NCBI GenBank assembly: GCA_036873135.1
Contig: JAPTYO010000010.1
Coordinates: forward strand, 16,552,772 to 16,616,771
Origin: Clarkia xantiana subsp. parviflora
Taxonomy: Eukaryota > Streptophyta > Magnoliopsida > Myrtales > Onagraceae
Direction of reading: 5' to 3'
Length of the DNA stretch: 64,000 nt
Part shown: positions 11,022 to 22,541 of the stretch, piece by piece
Position numbering within the stretch: the first letter of the stretch is position 1
Layout of the letters: the number at the start of each line of letters is the position of its first letter
The notes under the pieces: generated by a model
Seen by the model: the letters and a program-made list of their open reading frames with translations, nothing else
What the model was told of the DNA's origin: nothing
Databases searched by the model: none
Program-made: the position numbers and the translations under genes

Positions 11022-12258
11022 TGGGTTGATTAGCAAAACGATAGCTGAACTTTTATAAATATGCAAATAGTTAGCTAGCTCAGTCCACTCCAAAATTAAT
11101 TTTAGGATATATAAATTATACATGTGTCGCTTACGTGATGCGGCACACTAACCGGGAATATTTTGTAATTAAAATAGTAATCTAAAATCAAACATTTAAT
11201 CAATTAGTTTGAAAAACTTATTTTGTTGAAATTAGGTTACCGTGTGGAACTTTCTTTCAAAATTACTCCAAATTTAGCTTGAAATGACTTTTTGAAACAA
11301 AATCGCACTTACAAACTTTATTCAAACGCCAATTTTCCGTCAGTTAATTACGACCACATGTATTATTTAGTCCAATAATAAACATCAAAACGGATAGAAC
11401 TAGCTATTTTTTTCATTTATAAAAGTTGAGCTAGCATTTTCCACGTTGAACCAAAGTTGACAAGTATTTTGTTAATTATTAATGTATAAAATATATATAC
11501 AGCACAATCTACATATATATATTATTATGATAAATATTATTCTTTTCGAGGTAGCACCAATTGGCATGACCCGGCCAACAAGAATAACGACCTTATAGTT
11601 AGCATGCATTCAAAGTATTATACCCAGAAAAAAAGGTGGAATGGAATGGAAAGTCACAGACAAGATGCTCCTAAAGTATACAGAATCATAGATTACAGAG
11701 AGATCATGTTCTTTAAAAAAATATTAAAAAAATTGAAGATTAAAAGGATAATGCTATTATATTGTTTTGATGCTTTTGCATGTAGAAAGGAAGCACCGCT
11801 TCCCGTTTGAGGATATAAACTGTGGCACAAAGGCGGCGGAGTGGCTCTAGCTCATGGTTTTAGTACGAATGAATGCGTGGTTTTTATCTTGGACGGAGCA
11901 AAAGATCCGAGGTGTTTTAGACCTACGCTACGTTAATTAGGTTTCGATAATATATAATTATTTTTCTATCGTCTAAAGGTTATAAATTAGCCATTCCGTT
12001 ATTTTTCCGACTAATAATGTTGACGTTTAATATGACAGTTCCCACACAAGCAAATAAAAAGTAACACACGAGCAAAATATTTATTATAATATATATTCTA
12101 AAGGATAAATAATAAATGAGCAATTTAGAACCGTCACGTCAGCATGATGAGCTAATTAGAAGCTGCCACATCAATTTTAGTATTGTTATCAAAACCAATT
12201 CACGATTCGACCGGTCTAATTCCCGGTTTATCCAATTCAAAAAGCAAGCAGATTTCAA
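10508..12258. other. AT-rich intergenic DNA
   Basis: No gene is seen. It contains a (TA)n run at 10979-11018 and a MITE candidate at 11023-11457. A weak tRNA-like (SINE-like) patch at about 10870-10945 on the minus strand was not accepted. Confidence 0.55.
11023..11457. mobile_element. MITE candidate with ~45-bp TIRs
   Basis: The left end has TAGCTGAACTTTTATAAAT then AAATAGTTAGCTAG. The right end, read backwards, has TAGCTCAACTTTTATAAAT then AAATAGCTAG. The similarity continues outwards (GGTT..A, GCAAAA). A (TA)n run abuts the left end and hides any TSD. The long TIR without coding suggests a MULE-type MITE. Confidence 0.5.
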
Positions 12259-12655
12259 ACTGTTCAAGACTCAATATATGGAATTAATCACAATTAAAAT
12301 TTCCCTAATTTCGGACCGTTCAAGATTCAATGTATGCAATTAATCGCAATTGAAATTTCGGACCGTTCAAGATTCAATGTATGCAATTAATCACAATTAA
12401 AATTTCGCTCATTTCGGACTGTTCAATATTCAATGTATGCAATTAATCGTAATTAAAATTTCGGTTCATCCAATCCAAAAGGCAAACAAATTTCGGAACG
12501 TTCAAGATTCAATGTATGCAATTAATCGCAATTCAAATTTCACTAATTTCAGACCGTTCAAGATTCAATGTATGCAATTAATCACAAATTAAAATTTTGG
12601 ACTGTTCAAGATTCAATGTATGCAATTAATCGCAATTCAAATTTCGCTTCAATTC
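12259..12655 (+). repeat. Tandem repeat, ~7 units of 47-75 bp
   Basis: Seven units share GTTCAAGATTCAATGTATGC and AATTAATCRCAATT, then a variable tail (TTTCGGAC, TTTCGCTC or similar). Two copies of CGACTTCAATTCAATGTAGA follow at 12676-12740. Confidence 0.85.
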
Positions 12656-13463
12656 AATTTTTGGAGGAGAGAAACGAGGCGACTTCAATTCAATGTAGAT
12701 GAGATAATCGAGGCGACTTCAATTCAATGTAGAGGGGATAATCGAGGGCTCCTTCAAATTTCTCCACACGTCTTTTATATAATATGTTAAAGAACAGACG
12801 CTTGACGCAGAACCGGCGAACGAAGGTACCAGGCGGTACAGGCGGCTGGCAGTCTCAGCGGCGGAACCCTCTCTATCTCCGGCGAGACATCGTCGGTGGT
12901 CATCGAAGCCATATTTGTTGAAGAACTGACGCTTGACGCGGATCCTGTAGACTACTGTTGTATATATATTAGTTAGTTAGCTTGGTTAAGCAGTTAGTTA
13001 GCAGTTCTGACTTACAGCTCAAACTATCTATATATAGCATTTTGTAATAATTGTAAACTACTTTTTGAATGAATAAATGAATGATTCATTTTCATCTCGT
13101 TATATGGTATCAGAGAAACGAATTTTACAGCTGTGGTTCTTCTTGTTCTTGAGGATTTCAGCTTACATCGAGCTTTGATCTTCAAGATTTCATCTTCTCT
13201 CATTCGAATCAGTGGCGTTTCCCTATTTCCAGATCGATTGATTCAGCTCATTTTTCCTTGGATCACTTCTTGATTTCGGAATTTTTGAGCTCTGCAACAG
13301 TTTGTTTCTTGATCTTCGTTTGATTGATTCTTGATTCTGTGATCAAGTCTGGATTACTGTTGCGTCAATTCTTTGATACGGATCTCTTCATTTCATCTTC
13401 TGTTTTCATTGGATTCTTGATTCGATTCGTCAAGCAGCTAAGAATGAGATTGATCGAGTTTTC

Positions 13464-13592
13464 ATGGCGGAGATTCTAATTGTGTCAGCAGACTATCCTT
13501 TGTATTTGCATCCAGCAGATACAACTGGTACGGTTCACATTCCTTTTCAGTTCACGGGTTCTTCCAATTACTATGTGAGGAGTCTTTTATAG
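13464..13592 (+). pseudogene. Copia gag N-terminus, truncated
   Basis: ATG at 13464 opens a short frame with the words LYLHPADTTG and FTGSSNYY. These match the start of copia gag proteins, which package the element's RNA (the SSNYYVW region). It ends at TAG 13590-13592, where the sequence jumps into the RT region (LDVKNAFL). The deletion junction is therefore within a few bases of 13592. Confidence 0.65.
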
Positions 13593-14913
13593 ATAGCTGC
13601 GGTGAAATGCTGGGAAGTTTATCAGTTAGATGTTAAAAATGCCTTTCTCCAATGAGATTTGGATGAGGAGGTATACATGGAAATTCCTCAAGGGTTTAAA
13701 AGTGGAGGAAATAAAGATCAATATAGGCAAGCTTGTAGACTCATTAAGTCTCTATATGGTCTCAAGTAAGCCTCAAGGCAATGGAATCTGAAGCTTTCCC
13801 AATCCTTGATGAAGCATGGATATGAGCAAAGTAAGTTTGATCATTCATTGTTCAGTAAGTTTGACAATGGCGAGCAGGTTCACTTGCTAGTTTATGTAGA
13901 TGATCTACTAGTCAGTGGGTTAAGCAGCAAGATGATTCAAGAGTTAAAAGGTGTGTTGCAGTCTCATTTCAAGTTAAAGGACTTGGGCACTCTGAAATAC
14001 TTTCAGGGGCTAGAGGTGGCAAGATCATAAGAGGGCATCATAATCAATCAAAGGAAGTATGCCCTAGAACTTGTTGAAGAAGCAGGTTTAGTTGACTCCA
14101 AAGTTGCTCAAACACCAATTGAGCAGAACCGCAAACTTACTTCTGTTGAATATGATCATCATTTTGGTATGAATGAAGGAGATCATTTGATTAAGGACAT
14201 AGAGAGGTACAAAAGAGTTGTGGGACGCCTGCTCTATTTAACAATGACGATGTCTGATCTTTCTTACTCAGTACAGAAACTGAGTCAATTTGTACATGCT
14301 CCTAAAAGATCTCATTGGGATGCAGCAATGAGAGTTGTCAAGTATATCAAAGGGAGTCCTGGACAAGGTCTGCTATTTTCAAGCTCCTCAAACTTAGAGC
14401 ACTTGAGTGTTTTGTGATAGTGATTGGGGCTCTTTCTCAGTAACCAGGAAGTCAATTTCGGGGTATTGTGTCAAAATTGGAGATAGTGTGTAATCCTGGA
14501 AGACCAAGAAGCAGCAAACAGTTTCTCTTTCTAGTGCAGAGGCTGAATATCGAAGTATGAGGAAAGCAACTGCAGAATTGGTTTGGATACTGGGTTTGCT
14601 CAATGAATTCAATGTCTGTGTGAAGAAACCAGTTACTCTCTTTTGTGATAACCAACCAGCAATCCATATTGCTAATAATATGATGTTTTATGAACACACC
14701 AAACACATTGAAATGGACTGCCATTTCGTGCAAGGAAAACTTCAAGAATGAGTGATAATTCCTTGTCATATTGATTCTAAAGCTCAAGTGGCTGACATAC
14801 TGACCAAGGCACTTGGAAAACAGCAACATTACAAGCTTCTGCAGAGCTATGGAGTTAGAGATCTTTTCAAACCAAAGAAGATGGTAGAAGAGCTTGAAGA
14901 AGGGGAGAAGTAA
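13593..14913 (+). pseudogene. Copia reverse transcriptase and RNase H, degenerate
   Basis: RT motifs are clear: QLDVKNAFLQ, EVYMEIPQGF, LVYVDDLLVSG (catalytic YVDD kept), LKDLGTLKYFQGLEV. RNase H follows with WKTKKQQTVSLSSAEAEYR, LFCDNQPAIHIA, KHIEMDCHF and VADILTKAL. In-frame stops interrupt it at several points (after AFLQ, after LYGLK, at 14026-14030, near 14490 and near 14749), so no full polyprotein can be made. The frame ends just before the PPT. Confidence 0.88.
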
Positions 14914-14920
14914 GGGGGGA

Positions 14921-15145
14921 ATGTGGAAGTATGAAAGTTTAAGGGGTTTATTTTGTTAACAATAAAAGTTCAGGGACCTATTATTAAATCTTTAAAAGTT
15001 AGTTAGTTGAAACTAACTTGCTATATAAAGCAAGTTCTAGTGTTGTTATCGTTGATGAACTTCAGATGGATTCCTTCATTTCCTAAGTTCAATTTATGGA
15101 ATTCTTTTGCTTCAAGTTCAATTCCAATCATCTTCTTCATTGCCC
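14921..15145 (+). repeat. Copia 3' LTR (approximate end)
   Basis: It begins with TGTGGAAG just after a purine tract and contains a TATA-like CTATATAAAG near 15022. The end near 15145 is a guess at a CA terminus. It is not alignable to the DNA preceding the PBS at 13106. Confidence 0.45.
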
Positions 15146-15508
15146 AATCATTTAAGAAAAAAAAATTACTATCTAGTTGAAAATGGACGACTTTAACCTT
15201 AACATTGCCATCTCAAAATTCAAAAGCAATTTTGTATTAAATAAAAAAAAATGGGTTAACAACTAAAATACTGTTCAAGATTTACCCTATGTTAAAATTA
15301 GGCGTCTGAAGTTCAAAATGTTAAAATTGACTGTCTCAAGTTTCATTTTTGTTAAAATTTGGTGTCTTTGCGCGTCTTTTAATCTTCATTCAATCATTTT
15401 CATCAACCCACCCACCCACTCATAATCCATCACTTTTTACTTTTCTTAAAATCGTCAAATTTCACCCAAAAATTGAACATTAAAAAAAAACTTTCTAGAA
15501 GAGTGGTG

Positions 15509-15938
15509 TGTAAGTTTTACAAACCCTAATTGCCAGGATCTTGATCATGCTTTATGAGGGAAAAGATATAGAGATGAATGACTTACCCGGTAATTGATTT
15601 CTATTCCTCTGATCTTCTTAGACTGTCGATGTGCTTCTCTGTAGAACCGTTCTACCTCTCTCCCTTGTCCATCCTTCTGTCAGAGACCAGTTGATGGAGA
15701 ACTGTTCTTAATCTCTGCGTCAATAACTGGCAGGGAGAGAGGACCGTTTATAATATTATACCCTTTAATCTGGTACGTCCATCAAGTAACCAATTGAACG
15801 GTCTAGATTAAATCATACCATAAATATATATATTGATATAATATAATATAATACATTATTCAATATATCTATACTCATTAATATTATCTGGCCACATAAT
15901 TAGAATATATATTGTAACATTAAATATATATTCTTACA
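15509..15938 (-). repeat. 3' LTR of the non-coding LTR element
   Basis: 430 bp, TGTAAG...CTTACA, 98-99% identical by eye to 21270-21701. On the minus strand it follows the PPT. Confidence 0.95.
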
Positions 15939-15958
15939 TTCTCCCACTTGGCCAGATA
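15939..15958 (-). other. Polypurine tract of the non-coding LTR element
   Basis: On the minus strand the interior ends CCAAGTGGGAGAATG directly before the 3' LTR. This purine-rich sequence is typical of copia PPTs. Confidence 0.75.
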
Positions 15959-16287
15959 ATCACATAAGTCTTACATCTTTATGGAATAACATAAGGCGCG
16001 CGTAAAATCTAATCTTTCCGTTCATCATAATCACTTACATTCAATAATCTGTAAATGCGGGTTATGGCGGTCATACACTTATTTAAGCAGCATACTCCCT
16101 TCCATATACCACGACAGTTACATCTTATCAAACGTAAGCCTGTAAGTAATATATATAAACACATTAGGGTCCGAGTAAGGCTTTGCATAAGGTTTTCCGT
16201 TATCATAAACTTTATGTGTACACAATCATAATTAACAGGAAAACATTGGAGTCAGAAACATATCATTGAGCTCAGAGTGTCAAACAT

Positions 16288-16313
16288 CATCATCATCATC
16301 ATCATCATCATCA
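16288..16313 (+). repeat. (ATC)n microsatellite
   Basis: About eight to nine perfect CAT/ATC units lie inside the LTR element. Confidence 0.95.
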
Positions 16314-18752
16314 GCTTTACAACTAAGACCCATTATTTGCATGCTTCTTTAATGTCATTAGTTGTAAACATTCATTTAAATACATCATTGTCAGCTTGGC
16401 CATTATACTGACAGACACTCTTGTTTCTGAACTTTCTTCTTAACGACAATAAACTTTCATTCCATAAGTTTGCACATTTTAATGCTTGTCGTTTTGACGA
16501 AGAAATAACTGTGGCGTTATTAAGATAAATTTTCCAGCGACTTGGTAACGGTGTCGACAACCTCAAGCCCTGAAATAAGTCTCACAGTCCTTAATGCATG
16601 ATAAAACATGCTAAAACCTTACTTTACATTATTGATAACGACAGATAATTACCACTTTTCTATAATATTGCTCCAACACATAAAAGGAACAAATAATTGA
16701 AAGTGGACTTTCAATTGTCACGATATCCCTTAAATCTGAATCTACACGAACATAAATTCATTCACATGTTCTTGTAGGTGCATTAGGACTTTATTTGCAG
16801 CATTTGCGAATTATACTCTCTCTTTAAGATCATTTCAATGTGAGCTTTCTGAGACAATCCAACCGTAACTGTGACTAGATTAAAATTTTAATTTAGTCTT
16901 TGTCACATAAATTGTCTCTATCATTAACTTTCATCTTAACTTCAGAGAAAATCATAATACACAATCATTTAAATGTGAGCAAGAAATAATCAATTATACA
17001 GGTAAAATATCTACTTACTCCCACTAATCTTACGTTTCATACGACTGTAAAGTAACTTACTAAACCATTCGTGAGAAATATTTATTTTATCCTATAAATT
17101 GATTTCTAAAATGACAATTCATTAATTGAGAAATATAAACTTCATAACATAATATGTTGTGAGAATGAAACCGAAAAATATTTACTACCATCTAAGTCTT
17201 ACAAGTAAACCAACTTCCAAAATAACAAGTTTTTGTAATGTCATTCTAAATGGTTTAACTTTATCAGATGATTGTACTATTCTTTCTTCATGGAGTATCA
17301 TGTCTTTCGAACATTATCCCTTATGTTGAAATTTTCATTCAACTGATGGAACTATATTCTAATCTATGTGAATAATGTATTCATACTGATAGACAATGTC
17401 TATCATTTACCATAATATCCACATCTTATTATTCAGACACTCCCACTAATTTCATCATTCTTAATATTAACATAATTGGTTTCTATAATTTTCGGACTTC
17501 AGTTAAGAAAGTAAGTCTTTATACCCTTTGGATCTTTTAATGTTACTCTAAAGTAAACATTTCATTCAAGAATCCATTCTTTCATGTTGATCATAAACAT
17601 TTACTTTTGGTAGACAACCTCAAACATACAGGTGTTTTAACCAAACTCCCTTCCAACTCACAATTCATTAAGAAGTTGGAATTTCATTTATGGGATCCCA
17701 GTTGCATTCTTAACTCATAGATCCACAACTCAATGTGCCTTTACTGGGTAAAGAAGATTTACTTGTCTAACTCTTAACTGTAACTTTCAAAGTCCGAATA
17801 TATTTTCCCACAATACTATTTTCATAAATGTATGGCATGTTCTCTTAAGAAGGCTTATAAATGAACTAAAAGTCATATCATACTTCTATACATTTCTCAT
17901 AAAAGTCACCACACACATTAAACATTATGAGTTTTCACGTTTCTATCTAATTTTTTAAGCAAATAGATATAGTAATAACATTGATAAACGTGATTAACTT
18001 CATTAAAACATAATACGGAAAATAAACATAAATTCATAAGTTCAAGAAGATATACAAATTATCCCCCTATTCTTGACACTTATTAATTTTTCCGTATAAA
18101 TAATCATGCAATAAGCAAGATATGCGAAATATTACATTTTATTCATGTATGAAAACAATTGCACTAACCTTTTAGCAGCACTCATTTATGCATGGTTGAC
18201 ATGTGACTTCCTTATTCTTCATAAACATACGAGCTAACTCAATATCTCATAATGAACACTCTGTAGTGCTCTCATAAATATTGAGTTGTCTCTAGTCATC
18301 CTTAAGGTCTTTAATCTTGCTCCATAAGTTAGCCAACTCAAACTTCTACAAACTCTACAACTCAAATCTTAATGATTGTAGGTTTGTACATACAAGTGAC
18401 TTATTACATAACTTGTACTTTCATCCACAAAACTTCATAATTTTCTTTCTTTACTGTTTGTGGAATAAGACAATATTATTCGCATAAACTTAATATTTAC
18501 TATGTTCTATCGTGTTTATACTTTATGATTTGACTTTCTACTTAAGTTGTGTACCCGTAAGGATACTGTTTAATTGTGTTAAGTCAGGACCTAGTAACTT
18601 TAGTGGAACCTAACTTACACGGTTTAGAAAGTCAAACCTATTAAACACAATAACAGAACATACATGCGAATTAACTATAATAGCTGCAAATTACATACTT
18701 GCTCATTCATAAAATAAGCTAATAAGAATCAGCTAATCATTTAAAGTATATC

Positions 18753-19641
18753 ATAATCGACCTTTGGGCAACAACTATAACATACTATCATTAAGTAAAT
18801 GCCAATTAGTAAATAAACTATTATAGATTCAGATAATCAATAAGAGTATATCATAGTCGACCTTTGGGCAACGACTACAATACACTAATCTTAATTAAAT
18901 GCCATAATATTATTTAGAAATCATCAAAGTATACTATAACCGACCTTTGGGCAACGACTATAGCACACAAATTTTAATTAAATTCCATAACATTATTGGA
19001 CAATTAAAGAAAATCTCCAGTTAAATATATAAGTTATCTTTGGATGTACAAATATATAGAACCAAAAGATCTTAATTATCCCATCATGTTTACAAGTTAT
19101 AGAAAGCGATTCACCTTTGGGTAAATCCTAAAATTCTAGTAACCTGTAAATGTCAATTTATCCAATCATGTATACAGTAATAGGCATTTCATTATTATCA
19201 TGGATAAATGACAGTTGTATTATATGCATGAAACAAATAAACATTCTAGATTAGTCACTTTGGTGACAATAATCTACTTAAAATACAAGTTCATGCATAT
19301 AATTATTGATCTTTCTTTAGACATTACTATTATATTATACACATGAAGCAAATAAACATTCTAGATTAGCCACTTTGGTGACTATAACGTACTTAAATTA
19401 TATGTTCATGCATATAAAAAAAATGATTTTCTTTAGGCATGACAACACATTCTAGTTCTGTCACTTTGGTGACTAGAAACTAACCATAAAGCCATGTTGA
19501 TAGTAATGTCTCATTAAACCATAACCTTATCATTCTAGTTCAATCACTTTGGTGATTAGAAACTAACTATAAAGTCATGATGATCGTAAATGCCTCATTC
19601 ATGCATAATATTATCATTCTAGTTAAATCACGTTGGTGATT
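18753..19641 (-). repeat. Array of nine related hairpins with a CAAA-type loop
   Basis: On the element's sense (minus) strand the hairpins lie at about 18753-18778, 18853-18877, 18933-18965, 19106-19128, 19247-19276, 19367-19384, 19450-19478, 19533-19561 and 19626-19641. The four left ones carry TTGCCCAAAGGTCG or TACCCAAAGGTGA. The five right ones carry GTCACCAAAGTGAC or ATCACCAAAGTGAT, the last with CAAC in the loop. Stems differ between copies, yet pairing is kept through G-U pairs or paired changes. Spacing is about 80-140 bases. What the structure does is unknown; packaging, dimerisation or export of a non-coding element RNA would be possibilities. Confidence 0.7.
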
Positions 19642-20383
19642 ATAACCAATTTTAAAGTCATGCATATGGCCTTAAAGAAATATTTCAATAACTAATTATA
19701 ACCCGACGTAATGGTTATCATCATGATATTTAAACATCACTAGAGAACATTAAGTTTGCCTAAAATAAAATATTTTAACCCATAAAGTTAATGGTTTTAC
19801 ACCATAAAAACTATAATTTTCCTTAGTTATCAGCGGAAGCAATTAGTAAGGAAATTAAAACAAGTAATCTTTCATGCAATATGCATTTTCATGCTTAAGT
19901 CAAACATACAAAATCGTTCATTGTTGAAACATAATCAACATTTAACTTAAATATTAGAACCACATAATCTAATATGTCATTCATTCACCACTCATGCATA
20001 AATAACAACATCATCATGCTTTAGAATTCATAAACACATGCATGGGAGTTTCAATTGACTACCAATAACATACCCTAAATTCATCATTCATGTGTTTATT
20101 CAGACCATTATAAACATGAGATTCTAATTCATAAAAACATGAGATGAACGAAACAAGTAAACTCTAAGTTGGTCACTTTAACAACGACAATCAAGATACT
20201 ATACATATTAGTACATGTTGTTCATCCATCTGTAAGCAACGTAATTACAGACCTAAATAACTTAATTAAACTGATCTAGCATGCTATCATTAATTATATA
20301 AAAGAGGGAAAATAGTTACCTCAGTTAAGAGTCATGTTCAGTCGTACTTACCTTAGTACTTAAGTTTAATGGCACCAAGGTCT

Positions 20384-20476
20384 TGCCCAGTACGAAGATG
20401 GGAAGTACATAGTGGTGTACTTGCCCATTGAGTATTGACCCGTTCTGATTCTTCCACACTTTTATGTACTGGGCAA
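20384..20476. repeat. Hairpin-forming segment
   Basis: TTGCCCAGTAC (20385-20395) pairs with GTACTGGGCAA (about 20465-20475). An inner AAGTACA / TGTACTT pair lies near 20402-20423. It lies inside the LTR element, nearer its 5' end. Confidence 0.5.
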
Positions 20477-21254
20477 TTTTATATTGCTTCATCAATAATC
20501 GACACCATACCCGCCACAAAGCAGCAGACAGAATTCCCAAGTTTAGGAACAGAGAGATAATGCATAATGACCAGTGACTGGAGAATGGATTTCTAGATCA
20601 AACATGGCCCAGTCATCATATGCTTCTTCCCCTATGCCTCACGTTGCCGATTTGATTCCACCGAAACACAATGGGATGAAGACAATAATTTCACGATCAG
20701 AAATTTGATTAAACAATTTTAATCAATAAACCATTTCATTAGGTGATGAATCAGATTCCTTCAATTGCTAACCAAATTCCATGAATAACAATTCTCTTCG
20801 CCAAGAATCATGCCATCATCATATCATTCATTATATGCATATATATATATATATAGCGAATGATTCAATTCCTTATTCACAGCAGGTTTTATACAAATAT
20901 AAAACATAATTCCACTAGCAAGATGAACAAGGCCTAAATCCACTAGTACATACGTGAGAGGCTTGGGTTCCTAATTAAACAAATAAAAGGAAACAATCCC
21001 AGTACAGCAATTCATCTAGGCGAGATGAATTCATACGGCAAACATGAGATGTCCACTAATATCACTCCCGAGAAGAAAATTGACTGATACAAACTTCGAT
21101 TAACACAAGCGAAGCTATTCGACAGCAGTTAGAATCAATTCAGACTCTTAAACCAGTCAATTCTATGAATTAAACGATTCAGTTTATACGATTCGAAATC
21201 AACCCTTAAACCACGATGATCAATAATCCCATCATAAGGCATAATCAGAACTCA

Positions 21255-21267
21255 GGCTCTGATACCA
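21255..21267 (-). other. Primer binding site of the non-coding LTR element
   Basis: Plus strand GGCTCTGATACCA is the reverse complement of TGGTATCAGAGCC, the standard initiator Met-tRNA PBS. It lies next to the LTR start at 21270. Confidence 0.9.
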
Positions 21268-21269
21268 CA

Positions 21270-21701
21270 TGTAAGTTTTACAAACCCTAATTGCCAGGAT
21301 CTTGATCATGCTTTATGAGGGAAAAGATATAGAGATGAATGACTTACCCGGTAATTGATTTCTATTCCTCTGATCTTCTTAGACTGTCGATGTGCTTCTC
21401 TGTAGAACGGTTCTACTTCTCTCCCTTGTCCATCCTTCTGTCAGAGACCAGTTGATGGAGAATTGTTCTTAATCTCTGCGTCAATAACTGGCAGGGAGAG
21501 ACGACCGTTTATAATATTATACCCTTTAATCTGGTACGTCCATCAAGTAACCAATTGAACGGTCTAGATTAAATCATACCATAAAGATATATATTGATAT
21601 AATATAATATAATACATTATTCAATATATCTATACTCATTAATATTATCTGGCCACATAGTTAGAATATATATTGTAACATTAAAAATATATATTCTTAC
21701 A
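21270..21701 (-). repeat. 5' LTR of the non-coding LTR element
   Basis: 432 bp, partner of 15509-15938, next to the PBS and followed by the TGGTG TSD. Confidence 0.95.
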
Positions 21702-21982
21702 TGGTGTTGAGCCATTTTCCAATGACAACAGAGCGAGATTTACTTACGCAGATGTGACCAACTTCTTAGGTGACGGTCCCGGCAAGATGACTAGAAGAGA
21801 GTGTGTATGAGAGCTCGAATTGGACAGACGTTTCGTCGGAATTGACTTCTCTAAAGTAATTCACCAAGACACTACATATTAACAAAATTGAAACCTTGAA
21901 CACTACAGTTTAACATTTGAAACTTCAGACACCTAATTTTAATATAGGGTAAATGTTTGACAGTTTTTTTAGTTATTAACCC

Positions 21983-22499
21983 TAAAAATAAGTACATGGA
22001 TTATAATGAATCGTCCTGTCGGTTCATTGAATGTAGATTGCGGAATATATGTTTGCCGCCGCTTCATTATTTTCTTCAACTTTACCGTATTTTCTGTTTG
22101 TGCCAAGTTTTTCAAGACTTTATTTATTATGTATTTTACCCCTAATAAAATAAAATATTAAAAAGAGTTTAGGGTTTCTCTCTTCATCCATTTTTCTAGA
22201 GTTCTTGGTTCAAACTTTTTTGAGATATATAAAATGAAAAGTATTGATGATTATTAATTACTAGCCGACACAGTTATGTAAACTCCGGGCGCACCTTGTG
22301 AAAAACCAATTGATTTCTCATTCGTTAAATCTGTCTAAATGCTTAAAAATAAAAGAAAGTAAATAATAATAATATAACTTATGGATGTGCCAAAATTGAC
22401 ATTTCTTTGGATTTTCGACTGAATTAACGATAGAAACAAATAATGGCAGTCTGATCCACTGTGGCGCGCTGCAGCTGTACCTGCGACCGATCGAGTTTG

Positions 22500-22541
<42 letters not shown>

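Larger units (their letters stand above)
12946..15145 (+). mobile_element. Internally deleted Ty1/copia retrotransposon
   Basis: The plus-strand order is LTR-like DNA, PBS at about 13106-13116 (TGGTATCAGAG), leader, gag start, then directly RT and RNase H, PPT (AAGGGGGGA at 14911-14920) and a 3' LTR starting TGTGGAAG. Protease, integrase and the RT N-terminus are missing. The presumed 5' and 3' LTRs do not resemble each other, so the element may be a recombinant. Outer limits are approximate and no TSD was found. Confidence 0.6.
15509..21701 (-). mobile_element. Young non-coding LTR retrotransposon (LARD-like)
   Basis: LTRs at 15509-15938 and 21270-21701 run TGTAAG...CTTACA, with about six substitutions and a 2-base indel between them. 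A perfect 5-bp TSD, TGGTG, flanks the element (15504-15508 and 21702-21706). The PBS at the right LTR and the PPT at the left LTR put the element on the minus strand. The 5.3-kb interior has no open frame longer than about 75 codons and no recognisable gag or pol, so it must borrow proteins from another element. It carries an ordered array of hairpins (18753-19641). The PBS is complementary to the initiator Met-tRNA end, as in copia elements. The high LTR identity means recent insertion. Confidence 0.93.
15253..21982. mobile_element. Long-TIR MITE (MULE-like), split by an LTR element
   Basis: The left end (15253-~15375) and the reverse complement of the right end (~21861-21982) match over about 115 bp. 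Both begin GGGTTAAYAACTAAAA and continue with ACCCTATRTTAAAATTAGG and GTCTGAAGTT. Without the inserted 6.2-kb LTR element the MITE is about 530 bp. Long TIRs without coding capacity suggest a Mutator-like MITE. The flanks are A-rich and no clean 9-bp TSD was seen. Confidence 0.7.

Noticed and set aside
15252..15253. 9-bp TSD for the long-TIR MITE
   Set aside because: Flanking DNA is A-rich on both sides and no exact 9-mer matches, so none is claimed.
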